From: CAIKMD01 sp963803265
Lineage (GTDB): Bacteria; Pseudomonadota; Alphaproteobacteria; ATCC43930; CGMCC-115725
Length of the DNA: 64,000 nt
Assembly: GCA_963803265.1 (NCBI GenBank)
Contig: CAWDLZ010000004.1
Coordinates: forward strand, 248,001-312,000
Direction: 5' to 3'
Shown: positions 26,490 to 35,029 of the stretch, piece by piece
Position numbering within the stretch: position 1 is the stretch's first letter
How the letters are laid out: every line of letters starts with the position of its first letter
Position numbers and translations under genes: made by a program
Notes under the pieces: generated by a model
What the model was told of the DNA's origin: nothing
The model's database searches: none
The model's input: only the letters and a program-made list of their open reading frames with translations

Positions 26490-26904
26490 ATTAAGTCAAC
26501 GAGTTATGAGTTAGGGCAACAACGGGTGTCCCGTTTGTGTCCTGTCGGCGATTAGCTCGCGTCAGCGGGCCGCTTCGCGCGCAGCGCTGTCGGCCCGTCT
26601 CGCGCACCAGGGCGTCGTGGCGCGTCCGTTCTAATGGCGGCCTGCCGCGGCAGCCCTTTTGCCGTGTCAACGCGTCGGATGCGGTTCGGTGTAGACCGAG
26701 CGAGACCACGTCGTCCGCACCCCTATGTTTTGCGAAAGAACGTCCCGCCGCGCCTCGAATGAGCGCGGCTTTTTCTCCCGTGTCCTCGATGCTTTGCTTG
26801 TGCGGGGTTCCGGAATAAGTCGCGGCAAGGCCAGCGCGGGGTAGCGAGGCACCGGAGCGTATCGCACCCCGCCCTATCATCTCCTAACTGAGAAAGGGTG
26901 AGCT
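26490..26904. other. Gene-poor segment downstream of tRNA-Glu
   Basis: These 415 bases hold no gene I can support. Reading frames on both strands are rich in Arg, Ala and Gly, lack known motifs and overlap each other. The position immediately 3' of a tRNA is a usual integration site, but no integrase and no second copy of the tRNA 3' end was found in the window. The tail before 26905 carries the ribosome site of the small gene that follows. Confidence 0.5.
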
Positions 26905-27105
26905 ATGCCTGATTCAGATTGCCGTGCGCGCCGGAGTGCGCGCAAAGCCGATTTGGTGGCAAAGAAATCCCGCTGGCGTCGCAATAGTGTCGATAATCTC
27001 GGCGGCTTCATGCTCGTCGATCCGCACCTCAACGCGGTCGTCGCGGGCGAGCGCTTCGACATGAGCGCCGAGGACGCGATCGAATATTGCTCTCTAGGAG
27101 TCTGA
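26905..27105 (+). CDS. Small conserved-looking protein of unknown function
   Basis: A 66-residue product with a basic N-terminal half (several Arg/Lys clusters) and a C-terminal half reading GGFMLVDPHLNAVVAGERFD then MSAEDAIEYC. The second half looks like the small alphaproteobacterial proteins in which a 'GGFM-VDP...VVAG' segment precedes a short helix; I recognise the pattern but know no function. The ATG has AAAGGGTGAG just upstream. A regular coding pattern and a good ribosome site argue that it is real. Confidence 0.55.
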   Translation: MPDSDCRARRSARKADLVAKKSRWRRNSVDNLGGFMLVDPHLNAVVAGERFDMSAEDAIEYCSLGV

Positions 27106-27255
27106 GCGGACGATCTCTGCGAGGAGATCAGTTGATCAGTTTGCTGTCACGGTGCTTTTCAGACTATATTTGCATGCAGAATTCTTGCCGTTTGCCATAA
27201 TCCCTGTTTCGATATCGAGCGTTCCATTGGATGACTCTGACGGGATGGTGCGACC

Positions 27256-28239
27256 GTGCTCGTGAGCAAAAGCAAGCTACTCGGGATTGCGGCCCTCGCA
27301 TCGACCGTGTCGCTCGCTTTGGTGTCCGCCGATAGCGTGGCGCAGTCGGCCACGCTGCGCGTCGGGAAGGCGCAGGCGGAGCCTCTCGATTTCACGCCGG
27401 TTGATGTTGGTGTCGCCGAGGGTTTCTTCAAACAGCGTGGGCTCGACATTCAGATTATCGACTTCTCCGGCAGCGCCAAGCTCCAGCAGGGGCTCGCCGC
27501 GGATGCCGCCGATATCGGGCTAGGCTCGGGGCCGGAGCTTGCTTTCATTGCCAAGGGAGCGCCCGTCCTTGCGATTGCGGCCTTTGCCGGTCCACCGGAT
27601 GATCTGGTTCTGGTGGTGCGCACAGATTTGCCGATCAAGAGCGTAGCAGATTTGAAGGGGCGCAATATTGGCGTTTCGACGGTGGGCTCGCTGACCGATT
27701 GGTGTGTCCAGCAATTATCCCGCCAACAGGGGTGGAGCAACACGGGAATCAACATCATCGATCTCGGCAGCATCAGCGCCGAAGTCGCAGCCCTCCGAAG
27801 CAAGAACGTCGATGGCGCAACCCAGGACGTGGCGACAGCGCTGCGCCTAGAAGATTTGGCGGTCGCACATACCATCGTGAATTTCGGCCAAGTCGTGCCG
27901 CATTTCATTGTCCACGTCACATTTGCGACCGATAAGATCATTAAGGGGCATCCAGACCAAGTGCGTGCCTTCAACGAGGGTTGGTTCGAATCAGTAGCCT
28001 GGATACGGACGCACAAAGCCGAGACGGTGCAGATCGTCGGCCCGGTGATGCATCAAACGCCAGAGATCACGGGAAAGACCTATGATGCCGTAATGCCAGA
28101 ATTCACCGACACCAGAAAATTCGATCGAGAAGCTCTGGCGGTGCTGCGGCGCTCCTTCGTCGAGATGAGGACGCTTTCGGCAGAACCAGACATGAGCAAA
28201 CTCTATACCGAGGAGTTTCTACCCGGCCACACGCCGTGA
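27256..28239 (+). CDS. ABC transporter substrate-binding protein (NMT1/TauA-like)
   Basis: A 327-residue periplasmic protein with a signal peptide (hydrophobic residues about 8-25, cleavage near VAQSATL). The body has typical NMT1/SsuA-type segments: FTPVDVGVAEGFFKQRGLDI, the SGSAKLQQGLAADAADIGLG selection loop, KGAPVLAIA and SVADLKGRNIGVSTVGSLTD. Such proteins bind nitrate, sulfonates, taurine or pyrimidine precursors for an ABC importer. No permease or ATPase gene is adjacent, so it is an orphan. It starts at GTG 27256; a second GTG at 27262 is possible. Confidence 0.85.
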   Translation: MLVSKSKLLGIAALASTVSLALVSADSVAQSATLRVGKAQAEPLDFTPVDVGVAEGFFKQRGLDIQIIDFSGSAKLQQGLAADAADIGLGSGPELAFIAKGAPVLAIAAFAGPPDDLVLVVRTDLPIKSVADLKGRNIGVSTVGSLTDWCVQQLSRQQGWSNTGINIIDLGSISAEVAALRSKNVDGATQDVATALRLEDLAVAHTIVNFGQVVPHFIVHVTFATDKIIKGHPDQVRAFNEGWFESVAWIRTHKAETVQIVGPVMHQTPEITGKTYDAVMPEFTDTRKFDREALAVLRRSFVEMRTLSAEPDMSKLYTEEFLPGHTP

Positions 28240-28277
28240 TAGCGCATACCTGCGTCCAGAGGGCGGCTTAGGGGCTC

Positions 28278-28418
28278 TCATACGCTGCGATCTCCTTGCG
28301 CCACAGCAGCAGGTTCCAAGAAAGGGAGTCCCGAGCTTTCTAGATAATGGCCGAAATAGGGTCTCGGCGCGGCGATCATGCCCACCGCAATGGCCGCCAA
28401 CGCAACGATTTTGCTCAT
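28278..28418 (-). CDS. Possible small exported protein
   Basis: A 46-residue frame starting MSKIVALAAIAVGMIAAP, which looks like a signal peptide or single membrane helix, then a short polar tail. No good ribosome site is visible within ten bases of the ATG and I know no homologue. It lies between the binding-protein gene and the aldolase, on the aldolase strand. This is a weak candidate. Confidence 0.25.
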   Translation of the reverse strand: MSKIVALAAIAVGMIAAPRPYFGHYLESSGLPFLEPAAVAQGDRSV

Positions 28419-28480
28419 CGTCACGAACCGGCATTCCCCCAATGATCGTAAGTTGACGTGAAAGATAATATTCCGCCCGT

Positions 28481-29297
28481 TTAGCCGGAAGCCCCAACGC
28501 CGAAAATCCGGCGCAGCGTGCGCGTTTCTTCGCGGATGCCGGCGAGCAGAAGCGTCTCGTCGTTCTTTGCCGAGAAAAACCGCGCGCCCTGACGGTAGAG
28601 CCGTTCGAGGATCGGCGACGCGCCCTTGATTCCGGCGACGCCGAGGAATCGCCGCTGCTTGCGGCAAGCCGCGGCCACGGTTTCATAGGCCGCCGTGACC
28701 TGCGGATGGTCGTGCTGGCCCTGAATGCCGAGTTCTTCGGTGAGATCCCCGGTGCCGACCAGCAGGATGTCAACGCCGGGTGTTGCGGCGATGGTTTCGG
28801 CGTTCGCGATCGCCTCGGCCAATTCGAGCATCACGATGACCGTGGTTCGCGCATCGAGGCGGCGCCCGCCCTCGCCGGGGGCAAGCGTTTCATAGCCGAG
28901 CGCCACGCTTACCCCCGCCATGGCGCGCTTACCGAGCGGCGGGAAGCGGCAATGTCCGACGATGGCGGCGGCCTCGACGGCGGTATTAACGTGAGGGGCG
29001 ATGATGCCGGCGGCGCCGCCCTCGAGGCAACGCCCGATGTAATAGGGGTCGTGCGAGGGCACCCGGACCAGGGGCGTCACGCCGACGGACGATGCGGCAA
29101 GGCACAGCTCCGCGGTCGCCTCGATCGAAACGGAGCTGTGCTCCATATCGACATAGATCGCGTCAAACCCGGCGCTGCGCGCCATATGGACGACATGGGG
29201 CGAGCGCGAGATTTCGCAAGGGCAGGCACAGCACCGCCTGACCCTCGGCCATGCGGCGTATCAGCGGATTCGCGCTTTGGCCGATTGGATCGCTCAC
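28481..29297 (-). CDS. HpcH/HpaI family aldolase, frame-broken near the N-terminus
   Basis: The main frame (28481-29185, 234 residues) has the class II pyruvate-aldolase signature: GFDAIYVDMEHS, TPLVRVPSHDPYYIGRCLEGG, GIIAPHVNTAVEA, CRFPPLGKRAMAG and VDILLVGTGDLTEELG. The normal first 35 residues are found upstream in another frame: GTG at 29297, behind a strong GGAGGAGAAGG site, reads SDPIGQSANPLIRRMAEGQ and CLPL. The frames join if one base is removed (or two added) near 29215-29225, after which EISRSPHVVHMARSAG follows. The family cleaves 4-hydroxy-2-oxo acids. It is the last gene of the VOC/binding-protein/permease run, 23 bases after the permease stop. Confidence 0.82.
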
Positions 29298-29320
29298 CGT
29301 CCTTCTCCTCCAGCCGCGTT

Positions 29321-31097
29321 CTAAAACATGCTATGCGATCCGCGCCCAAAGCGGAAATAGAGGAACAGCAGCGGCGCGAGAATCAGCATCAGGATAACGG
29401 CGAGCGCTGCCGCGCCGTCGAGATTGCCGGCGGTCCACTGAATCCAGATCACGAGCGGCAGGGTGATGTTTTGCGGCGTCGAGACGAAAGCGGCGAGCGT
29501 CAATTCCCGCAAGCACAGCAGAACCACGAAAACCCAAAGGCCCGAGGTTGCCGGACGCAATAGCGGCAGAATGATGCGGCGAAGAACGACGCCCGTTCCC
29601 GCTCCCGCGACCTGGCCGGCCTCCTCCAGCTCGGCATTGATCTGCAACAGGCTGCTGTTGATGACGCGCGTCCCGAGGCTGAGCCAGACGACGACGTAGA
29701 CCAGCATGATCATCGCGACTGTGCCGTAGATCGGCACGATCCGGCGGATTACGAACAGCGCCATCAGCATCGCGCCAACGGCAAAGAGAATCCCGGGCAC
29801 CGCATGGGGCAGGAAGGCGATCGCGTCGAAAACGAACCGAAACCGCAGCCTCGTCCGCAACACCACCCACGAAAAGGCGACGCTCAGGGAAACCACGAGG
29901 AGCGGCACGACCACGGCCAGCTCGAGCGTGTGGATCAATCCGCGCGACAGCAATTGCCACGGGATGTGCCGGAAATTATCGAGCGTCGCGTGGTCGAAGG
30001 CGTTGACCGAAAGCGGCTGGGGATAGGGCAGCAGGGCAAGAATGACGGTCAGGACGAAGGGCAAAATCAAGCCCAGAACGATATAGAAGCCGGCAAAGAG
30101 CCAAGCCGGAACCGTCCAGATGCCGAGGGCCGTGGGCTTGGCACGATACGCCTTTCCGGTTACCACCTGATATTTCCGCGCCTTGCGGAGAAACCGCGTG
30201 TAAAAAAAGCTGAGCAGCAGCGCGATCACGATCATGAGTTCCGCCGGCCGCCGCCATGCGGCTGTAATCCGGGAAGCCGGCCGCGGGATAAGCCAGGACG
30301 TACATGAAGGTGCTGAAGACATAGACACGGTTCGAGAGACCGATGATGGCCGGCACGTCGAAGGTGCCGAAGGCGGTGATCGCCGTGTAGATCGCGGCGG
30401 CGAGAAAGGCCGGCAGCATGAGCGGCCCGCTGATTCGGCGCAGCACCCACCAGGAGGATGCGCCGCTCATTCGCGCGGCTTCCTCCAATCGCGCATCCAG
30501 CATCCGCAGACTCGGCGCCGTCAGGATGAAGACGAGCGGCGCCAGAGCGACGCCCTGCACCCACCCCATGCCGACAATGTTGGTGATCGGCAGCGGCGCT
30601 TCGGCAAGGTGCAAAACGCCCATCAGAAACGTGTTTATGAAACCGATGCGCGGATGGGCGAGAAAAAGCCAACCCATCGCCACGAGGAATCCGGGCATCA
30701 GAAGACTGGCGAGCATCATGGTCCAAATGATCGAGCGGCCGGGCAGATCGGTTCGCTCGGCAAGCCATGCCAGCGGGACACCGAAACAGAAGGCGACGGC
30801 CAGGGCGAGGCCCGCGAACTGCAAGGTGTTGGACAGCGTCAGCCACAGTACCGGATCGGCGAAAAGCTGGGCGTAGTTCGCGAACCCCTCGAAGCCTTCG
30901 GGCGAGCCCGTCGTCATCCGGCTGAAGCTGATCCACAGCACGAAGCCGAGCAGCGCGATCACGACGATACTTGCTGCGACCACGGGCGCGAGCAGCAGCC
31001 ACGTCCCGAACGGGAGCTTCCACGCCGCACCCCGAACCGCCGCCGCCACGCTACGCGCCGGCGGGAAAAAGACGGCGCTGCGAGACGTATCCGGCAT
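29321..31097 (-). CDS. Iron-type ABC transporter permease (two fused BPD domains), frame-broken
   Basis: Joined from two frames, 31097 to about 30240 and about 30240 to 29321, this gives a permease of about 590 residues with about 12 helices and two binding-protein-dependent transport domains. The EAA loops are LEEAARMSGASSWWVLRRI in the first half and LEEAGQVAGAGTGVVLRRI in the second. This FbpB/ThiP-like layout is typical of importers for Fe(III), thiamine or phosphonates. The break lies in the GC-rich stretch near 30238-30250, where FPDYSRMAAAG should continue to ELMIVIALLLSFFYTRF; one surplus base explains it. It starts 30 bases after the solute-binding-protein gene. No ATP-binding subunit is in the run. 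Confidence 0.85.
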
Positions 31098-31127
31098 GTC
31101 GGACTTGATTTCCGCGCGACCGAACCG

Positions 31128-32222
31128 CTATCGCGGTTGGTTCACGAGGGCATCGATCTGGGCAGCGTATTCGGTGAGTTCGGGATGCTGAACATCGGCG
31201 CCGAACGCCTCGATGGTCTTGACGCCGGCCTTGTGGGCATCGGCGATCACCTCGCCCATATGCGAGCCGGCAAGCTTGTAGTTGTCGGTCCCCATCACGT
31301 CCCAGAGGATGTCCTGTCCCTCGCGCGACAGCATGTAGGCGATGATAAGCCGCGCCGCATAAGGGTGTGCGGCGGTCTTTGGAATTCCGGTCGCGAGGAA
31401 ATAGAGCCCGGCCCCTTCTTTCGGATAGATCATCGCCAGGGGCATGCCCTTGCGCTGCGCCATCCGGGCCGAGAAATCGCCGCAATCGATGCCGAACATG
31501 AGAAACTCGCCGCTGACGATGCGGTCTTCCGAGCCGCACCGCATCACCCCGCCGAGCTGCTTGGCGAAGGCGGTATAGAAATTCAGCATGCCCTCGCGGC
31601 CCAGCGCTTCGGGCAAGCCGAGATAGCTGCCCTCGATCCCCTGATAGGGCGAGGTCGAGAACTTGCCTTTCCACTGCGGCTCGAGCAATTCGGCAAGAGT
31701 ATGCGGAACCTGGTCGGCGGGAATGAGCTTCGTATTGTAGATGATGCCTTCCAGCAGACCGACCATGCCGACCGCGCGGCGGTCGAAAAACATCGTGTCG
31801 TCGGGCAGGCCGGGCACGTAGTCGCGCCAATCCACCGCCTGCATATAGGCGGCCTCGGGCGCCTGATAGACGTTGAACAGGATGTCGCTGCTCGCGGTCT
31901 GTCCGGCCTTGACCTCCTGGGCGATCTGGCTCTCGAACGCACCGCCGGGAACGCTGAGCGGCGTGTATTCGATATGCAGATCGAGGTGATATTTCTTGGT
32001 AATGCCGTCTTGGAACCGTGCCGCGCCCGCGCCCCCGCCATACATCGAATCGGCCCAGGCAATCGTCGCGGTCGCGCCCTCCTGCTTGACGGCATCGACC
32101 AGCGCGTCGATCGTCTTCGGCTCGGTAACGGCATCGGCGGCCCAAGCCCCTGCGCCGGCCCAGCCCAGCACCAGCAGAAGTGCGGCGCCGGCAAGGGAAC
32201 GCGGGATTTCCCGACCGATCAT
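31128..32222 (-). CDS. Extracellular solute-binding protein of an iron/phosphonate-type ABC importer
   Basis: A 364-residue periplasmic protein with a signal peptide (IPRSLAGAALLLVLGWAGAG, cleaved near AWAAD). The type-2 periplasmic binding fold shows QASSDILFNV-like TASSDILFNVYQAPEA, VGLLEGIIYNTKLIPADQ, YPKEGAGLYFLATGIPKTA and ARLIIAYMLSREGQ. That pattern fits the FbpA/PotD-like group paired with fused permeases. The ATG at 32222 overlaps the stop of the VOC gene by four bases (ATGA), so translation is coupled. Ligand unknown. Confidence 0.85.
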   Translation of the reverse strand: MIGREIPRSLAGAALLLVLGWAGAGAWAADAVTEPKTIDALVDAVKQEGATATIAWADSMYGGGAGAARFQDGITKKYHLDLHIEYTPLSVPGGAFESQIAQEVKAGQTASSDILFNVYQAPEAAYMQAVDWRDYVPGLPDDTMFFDRRAVGMVGLLEGIIYNTKLIPADQVPHTLAELLEPQWKGKFSTSPYQGIEGSYLGLPEALGREGMLNFYTAFAKQLGGVMRCGSEDRIVSGEFLMFGIDCGDFSARMAQRKGMPLAMIYPKEGAGLYFLATGIPKTAAHPYAARLIIAYMLSREGQDILWDVMGTDNYKLAGSHMGEVIADAHKAGVKTIEAFGADVQHPELTEYAAQIDALVNQPR

Positions 32223-32746
32223 GACATCGCAACCACGTCGCCGCGCGCAAAATGCATGTCGTTGCGGCCATGGCCTTCGCGCTGGCCCTCGCCGGCATAT
32301 TGGAACTCCCACCAATTGCCATCGAGATCCATGAAGTAGAACTGATAAGTGTCGGTGTCGTCGGTGACTTTGGTTATTTTCTGGATGCCGTATTTCTCTT
32401 TGTGCTCGACCGCCAGCGCGTGTGCGCGGTCCACCGCCTCGCGCGATTCGAGATCGAGGCCCCAGTGGTTGCCGACGCGAAGCGGCCGCACATGGTCGCC
32501 GCGCTCGAGACAGACGACGGCCCAATAACCGCCCATGCGGATTTTCAGCGACCGCTTGGAATGACGGACGCATTCGAGGCCAAGAAACTCCTCATAGAAC
32601 CGCCGCGAATTCGCGAGATTGCGGCATTCGAGCGTTCCGTGCGAGAGGATGATCGGATGGTTCAGCGGCGGCACGCGTCCCGCGGGCGCATCACCGGCGA
32701 TCGGCGATCGATCGTCCTCATTGGGTCTCGGGGTTGTTTCGGTCAT
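32219..32746 (-). CDS. VOC (glyoxalase/extradiol dioxygenase-like) superfamily protein
   Basis: A 175-residue protein with a vicinal-oxygen-chelate fold. ILSHGTLECRNLANSRRFYE gives the first metal His, and FYFMDLDGNWWEFQYA gives the final Glu. A single pair of babbb modules is present, so it is of the short glyoxalase/dioxygenase-like type. The ATG at 32746 has GGAGGACGAG upstream. It is the first gene of the operon with the ABC binding protein, permease and aldolase, which suggests catabolism of an imported oxygenated or aromatic acid, but this is inference. Confidence 0.82.
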   Translation of the reverse strand: MTETTPRPNEDDRSPIAGDAPAGRVPPLNHPIILSHGTLECRNLANSRRFYEEFLGLECVRHSKRSLKIRMGGYWAVVCLERGDHVRPLRVGNHWGLDLESREAVDRAHALAVEHKEKYGIQKITKVTDDTDTYQFYFMDLDGNWWEFQYAGEGQREGHGRNDMHFARGDVVAMS

Positions 32747-33031
32747 GTGTCTCGTCCTCCCGCCGATACGTCTCACTTTGGCTCGCCCTTACTATGAACT
32801 GCCGGTCGATTTCAGACAAGGCGGACGGGACGGCGGGCGGCGGCGACCGTCACGCCGCCGCCGGCTGCCGCGAGCAACGGCGCCGGGTGTGGTCTGGTAC
32901 TTCTCGAACATTCCGCTAAAGATGCTATAGTTAAAAAATGTTGGCCGGGGCGAAGAATCGTCCCGCCTGGCAGCCCTAAATTCCTCGCTCTAGGACGATG
33001 AGCGATATCTCGGTTTTGACGGAAGCTGGCT

Positions 33032-33394
33032 GTGCAATCCTCACTGGAATCTAGACTCACGTCGGTATTCCGTGGCTTTCGAGGCCACTGTCCCCGATGC
33101 GGATCGGGCCCGCTCTTCGGCGCATACCTCAAGCCTGTCGCGAACTGTGCGGTGTGCGGTGAAGCGTTTGACCAAATTCGAGCCGACGATTTTCCGCCTT
33201 GGCTAACGATCATCTGCGTCGGCCATCTTCTCGTGCCGTTGGTCCTCATCAGCAACCATATGGGCATGTCGTCCAATCTCGAGCTCGCTCTGTGGCTCCC
33301 AGCGGCGCTGTTGCTGGTGCTAATTCTACTTCCCCGCTTCAAGGGAGCGATCGTCGGACTGATGTGGTCGCTTGCCGCTTCGGCGATCGAATGA
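33032..33394 (+). CDS. DUF983 family zinc-ribbon membrane protein
   Basis: A 120-residue protein with an N-terminal zinc ribbon (CPRCGSG at about residue 20 and CAVCGEAF at about 39) and two C-terminal membrane helices (about residues 57-75 and 84-101). This is the DUF983 layout, a family of unknown function frequent in alphaproteobacteria and sometimes near cytochrome oxidase genes. It starts with GTG at 33032. It stands alone here between a divergent VOC operon and a gene-poor stretch. Confidence 0.85.
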   Translation: MQSSLESRLTSVFRGFRGHCPRCGSGPLFGAYLKPVANCAVCGEAFDQIRADDFPPWLTIICVGHLLVPLVLISNHMGMSSNLELALWLPAALLLVLILLPRFKGAIVGLMWSLAASAIE

Positions 33395-34060
33395 AGCGGC
33401 GAGATCGGCTCATCCTCGGTCGCGCGGCGGCGCTGGGGCCGCGAGGAAGTTATGGCACCTGGTGATTTAAGGCGCGGGAACGGTACAGTCTGAAAATTCG
33501 GCTCGCAAGGCAGCAGTTGGCCTTTTCGTTCCGTAATGCGGTATTTGCAGGACGGCAGAATTCACTCGAAAGCCCCGAAGAAGCCGAGAAGTTTCGGCAA
33601 CTCTACGCCGATCACTTTGCGGCATCCCAGCGAGGGAAGGCCGCTCTTACGCGAACCTCCCCTCCTGGCCATATTACTGATCTTTTTGAACGTGATGTTC
33701 TCGAGCCTCCTCAGCCGCAACTGGCTCCATTCCGCCTTCTGAAGCCAGGGCCATGCGTAGAACCCGAATTGCAGACCCGAGGCCGGAAGCGATCTGTGCG
33801 GCGACGCCGTACCGGTCCACACACACGATCGATGCACGTTCTTCTACGCACAACGTAAAACGTATGTCTTCTTATAGGTGGGCGGCCTCGTCCAGAAATC
33901 GGAATCGGAAATTCTTCGGATGCCACACTTCGTCCGCAAAGGTCTCTATGAGGTGAAGGAGCTCCTCGCTCAAATGGGCTTGTGCCTCGGTATGGAATTG
34001 CACGGTTGGCGCCCGGAGGGCTTGTAGCGCCGGCGTCTCATCCCGATTGATGCGCGGTCA
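33395..34060. other. Gene-poor stretch between DUF983 and polysaccharide deacetylase
   Basis: About 670 bases with lower GC than the surroundings. Plus-strand frames (for example 33517-33858) have no recognisable motif and no good ribosome site. The only segment with protein-like composition is the short minus-strand frame at 33872-34003, listed separately. I see no RNA gene, repeat or terminator here. Confidence 0.5.
33872..34003 (-). CDS. Possible small protein or gene fragment downstream of the deacetylase
   Basis: A 43-residue frame from a GTG at 34003 with protein-like composition: QFHTEAQAHLSEELLHLIET, then FADEVWHPKNFRFRFLDEAAHL and a stop. The frame is open upstream to about 34060, just past the deacetylase stop, but has no ATG there. 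It may be a remnant of a longer gene. I do not recognise a family. Confidence 0.25.
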   Translation of the reverse strand: MQFHTEAQAHLSEELLHLIETFADEVWHPKNFRFRFLDEAAHL

Positions 34061-34930
34061 TTACCCGAAGAAGCGCTTGGAATAGGGGACTTCGTCGATA
34101 TCCAGGTCGGCGAAATGTCGCACCAGTTCCCGGTGAGTCGGGAGCCAGACGTCGCCGAACCCGCCGAAATAGCGCAGCAGCTTCAGGAACTGGGCGGTGA
34201 TCAGCGGCCTGCCACCGAAATGGCTGTGGACCGCAAGGTGCAGCAGCCCCGCCGGCTCCTGCGTATAGAGATAGTCGAAGGTGTCCTTATATACGTCGTG
34301 AAAGTCGCGGGGGCTCGCGCGCAGCACGCGATTGTCGACGAAGTCGCACCAAGGCAGCCCGATGATCGTCCCGCTTGCGGTCTTCTGCCGGCGTGGCAGG
34401 CTGATGTCGAGTGCATCCGCGTACCATTTCACCCCCTCCTTCACCAGGAGGTCGAATGTTTGCTCGTTCCAGCCATAGACCGGAGTCGCCCAGCCTTCGG
34501 GCCGGCTTCCCGAGGCCTTTTCCAGGATGTCGAGCACCTTGCGGATGGTGGCCTGCTGCTGCTCCGGCGGCATCTCCATGAAATACTGGTCCTGGGCGTA
34601 GCCATGCCCCTCGACCGCGTGGCCGGAGCGCACGATCTGCTTGAACGCGTCGGGATATAGCTCGGCGGCGCGCGCGTTGCAGAAGATCGAGGCGCGTATG
34701 CCGCACTGATCGAGCACCCGGATGATACGCCAGATGCCTTCCTTGCCGCCGAACTGCGACCACTGGATGCCCGCATGGTCGACGGCGCCCGGCTTCAAGG
34801 GCGTCGTGCGCGTGAAATAGGTCGGCGACTTGCCGTCGGACCAACTTTCCAGCAGCACACTCACTAGCCGTTTGTATTCACGAGCGTAGCGCGATTTTCG
34901 GCGCACCACAATTCTTTTGAAGTGTGACAA
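34061..34930 (-). CDS. Polysaccharide deacetylase (NodB/PuuE-like) family protein
   Basis: Up to 289 residues with a NodB-like barrel: WSDGKSPTYFTRTTPLKPG opening, GKEGIWRIIRVLDQCGIRASIF, GHAVEGHGYAQDQ (metal His region) and LLHLAVHSHFGGRP near the C-terminus. It resembles the PuuE/allantoinase-like and chitin-deacetylase-like group more than NodB itself. The outermost start is TTG at 34930; a GTG at 34864, just before the conserved SWSDGKSP, is equally likely, because the first 22 residues are an Arg/Lys-rich tail of doubtful origin. The IS1380-family transposase ends about 100 bases upstream and may have replaced the original 5' region. Confidence 0.78.
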   Translation of the reverse strand: MSHFKRIVVRRKSRYAREYKRLVSVLLESWSDGKSPTYFTRTTPLKPGAVDHAGIQWSQFGGKEGIWRIIRVLDQCGIRASIFCNARAAELYPDAFKQIVRSGHAVEGHGYAQDQYFMEMPPEQQQATIRKVLDILEKASGSRPEGWATPVYGWNEQTFDLLVKEGVKWYADALDISLPRRQKTASGTIIGLPWCDFVDNRVLRASPRDFHDVYKDTFDYLYTQEPAGLLHLAVHSHFGGRPLITAQFLKLLRYFGGFGDVWLPTHRELVRHFADLDIDEVPYSKRFFG

Positions 34931-35029
34931 GGCTGATCCATCGCGTTCGTTACGACGCTGATCGGGATTTTATTGGGTCGAGGGCTGGAGGTTGCGGGAA
35001 GGGTTCGGCGGGGCACATCGCCCCGTGGG

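Noticed and set aside
30234..32339. 701-residue plus-strand frame
   Set aside because: Antisense to the permease and solute-binding protein, both with signal/membrane and family motifs; composition (Arg, His, Gln, Glu-rich) is that of a shadow frame.
33517..33858. 113-residue plus-strand frame
   Set aside because: No ribosome site or motif and an Arg-rich second half; not supported as a gene.
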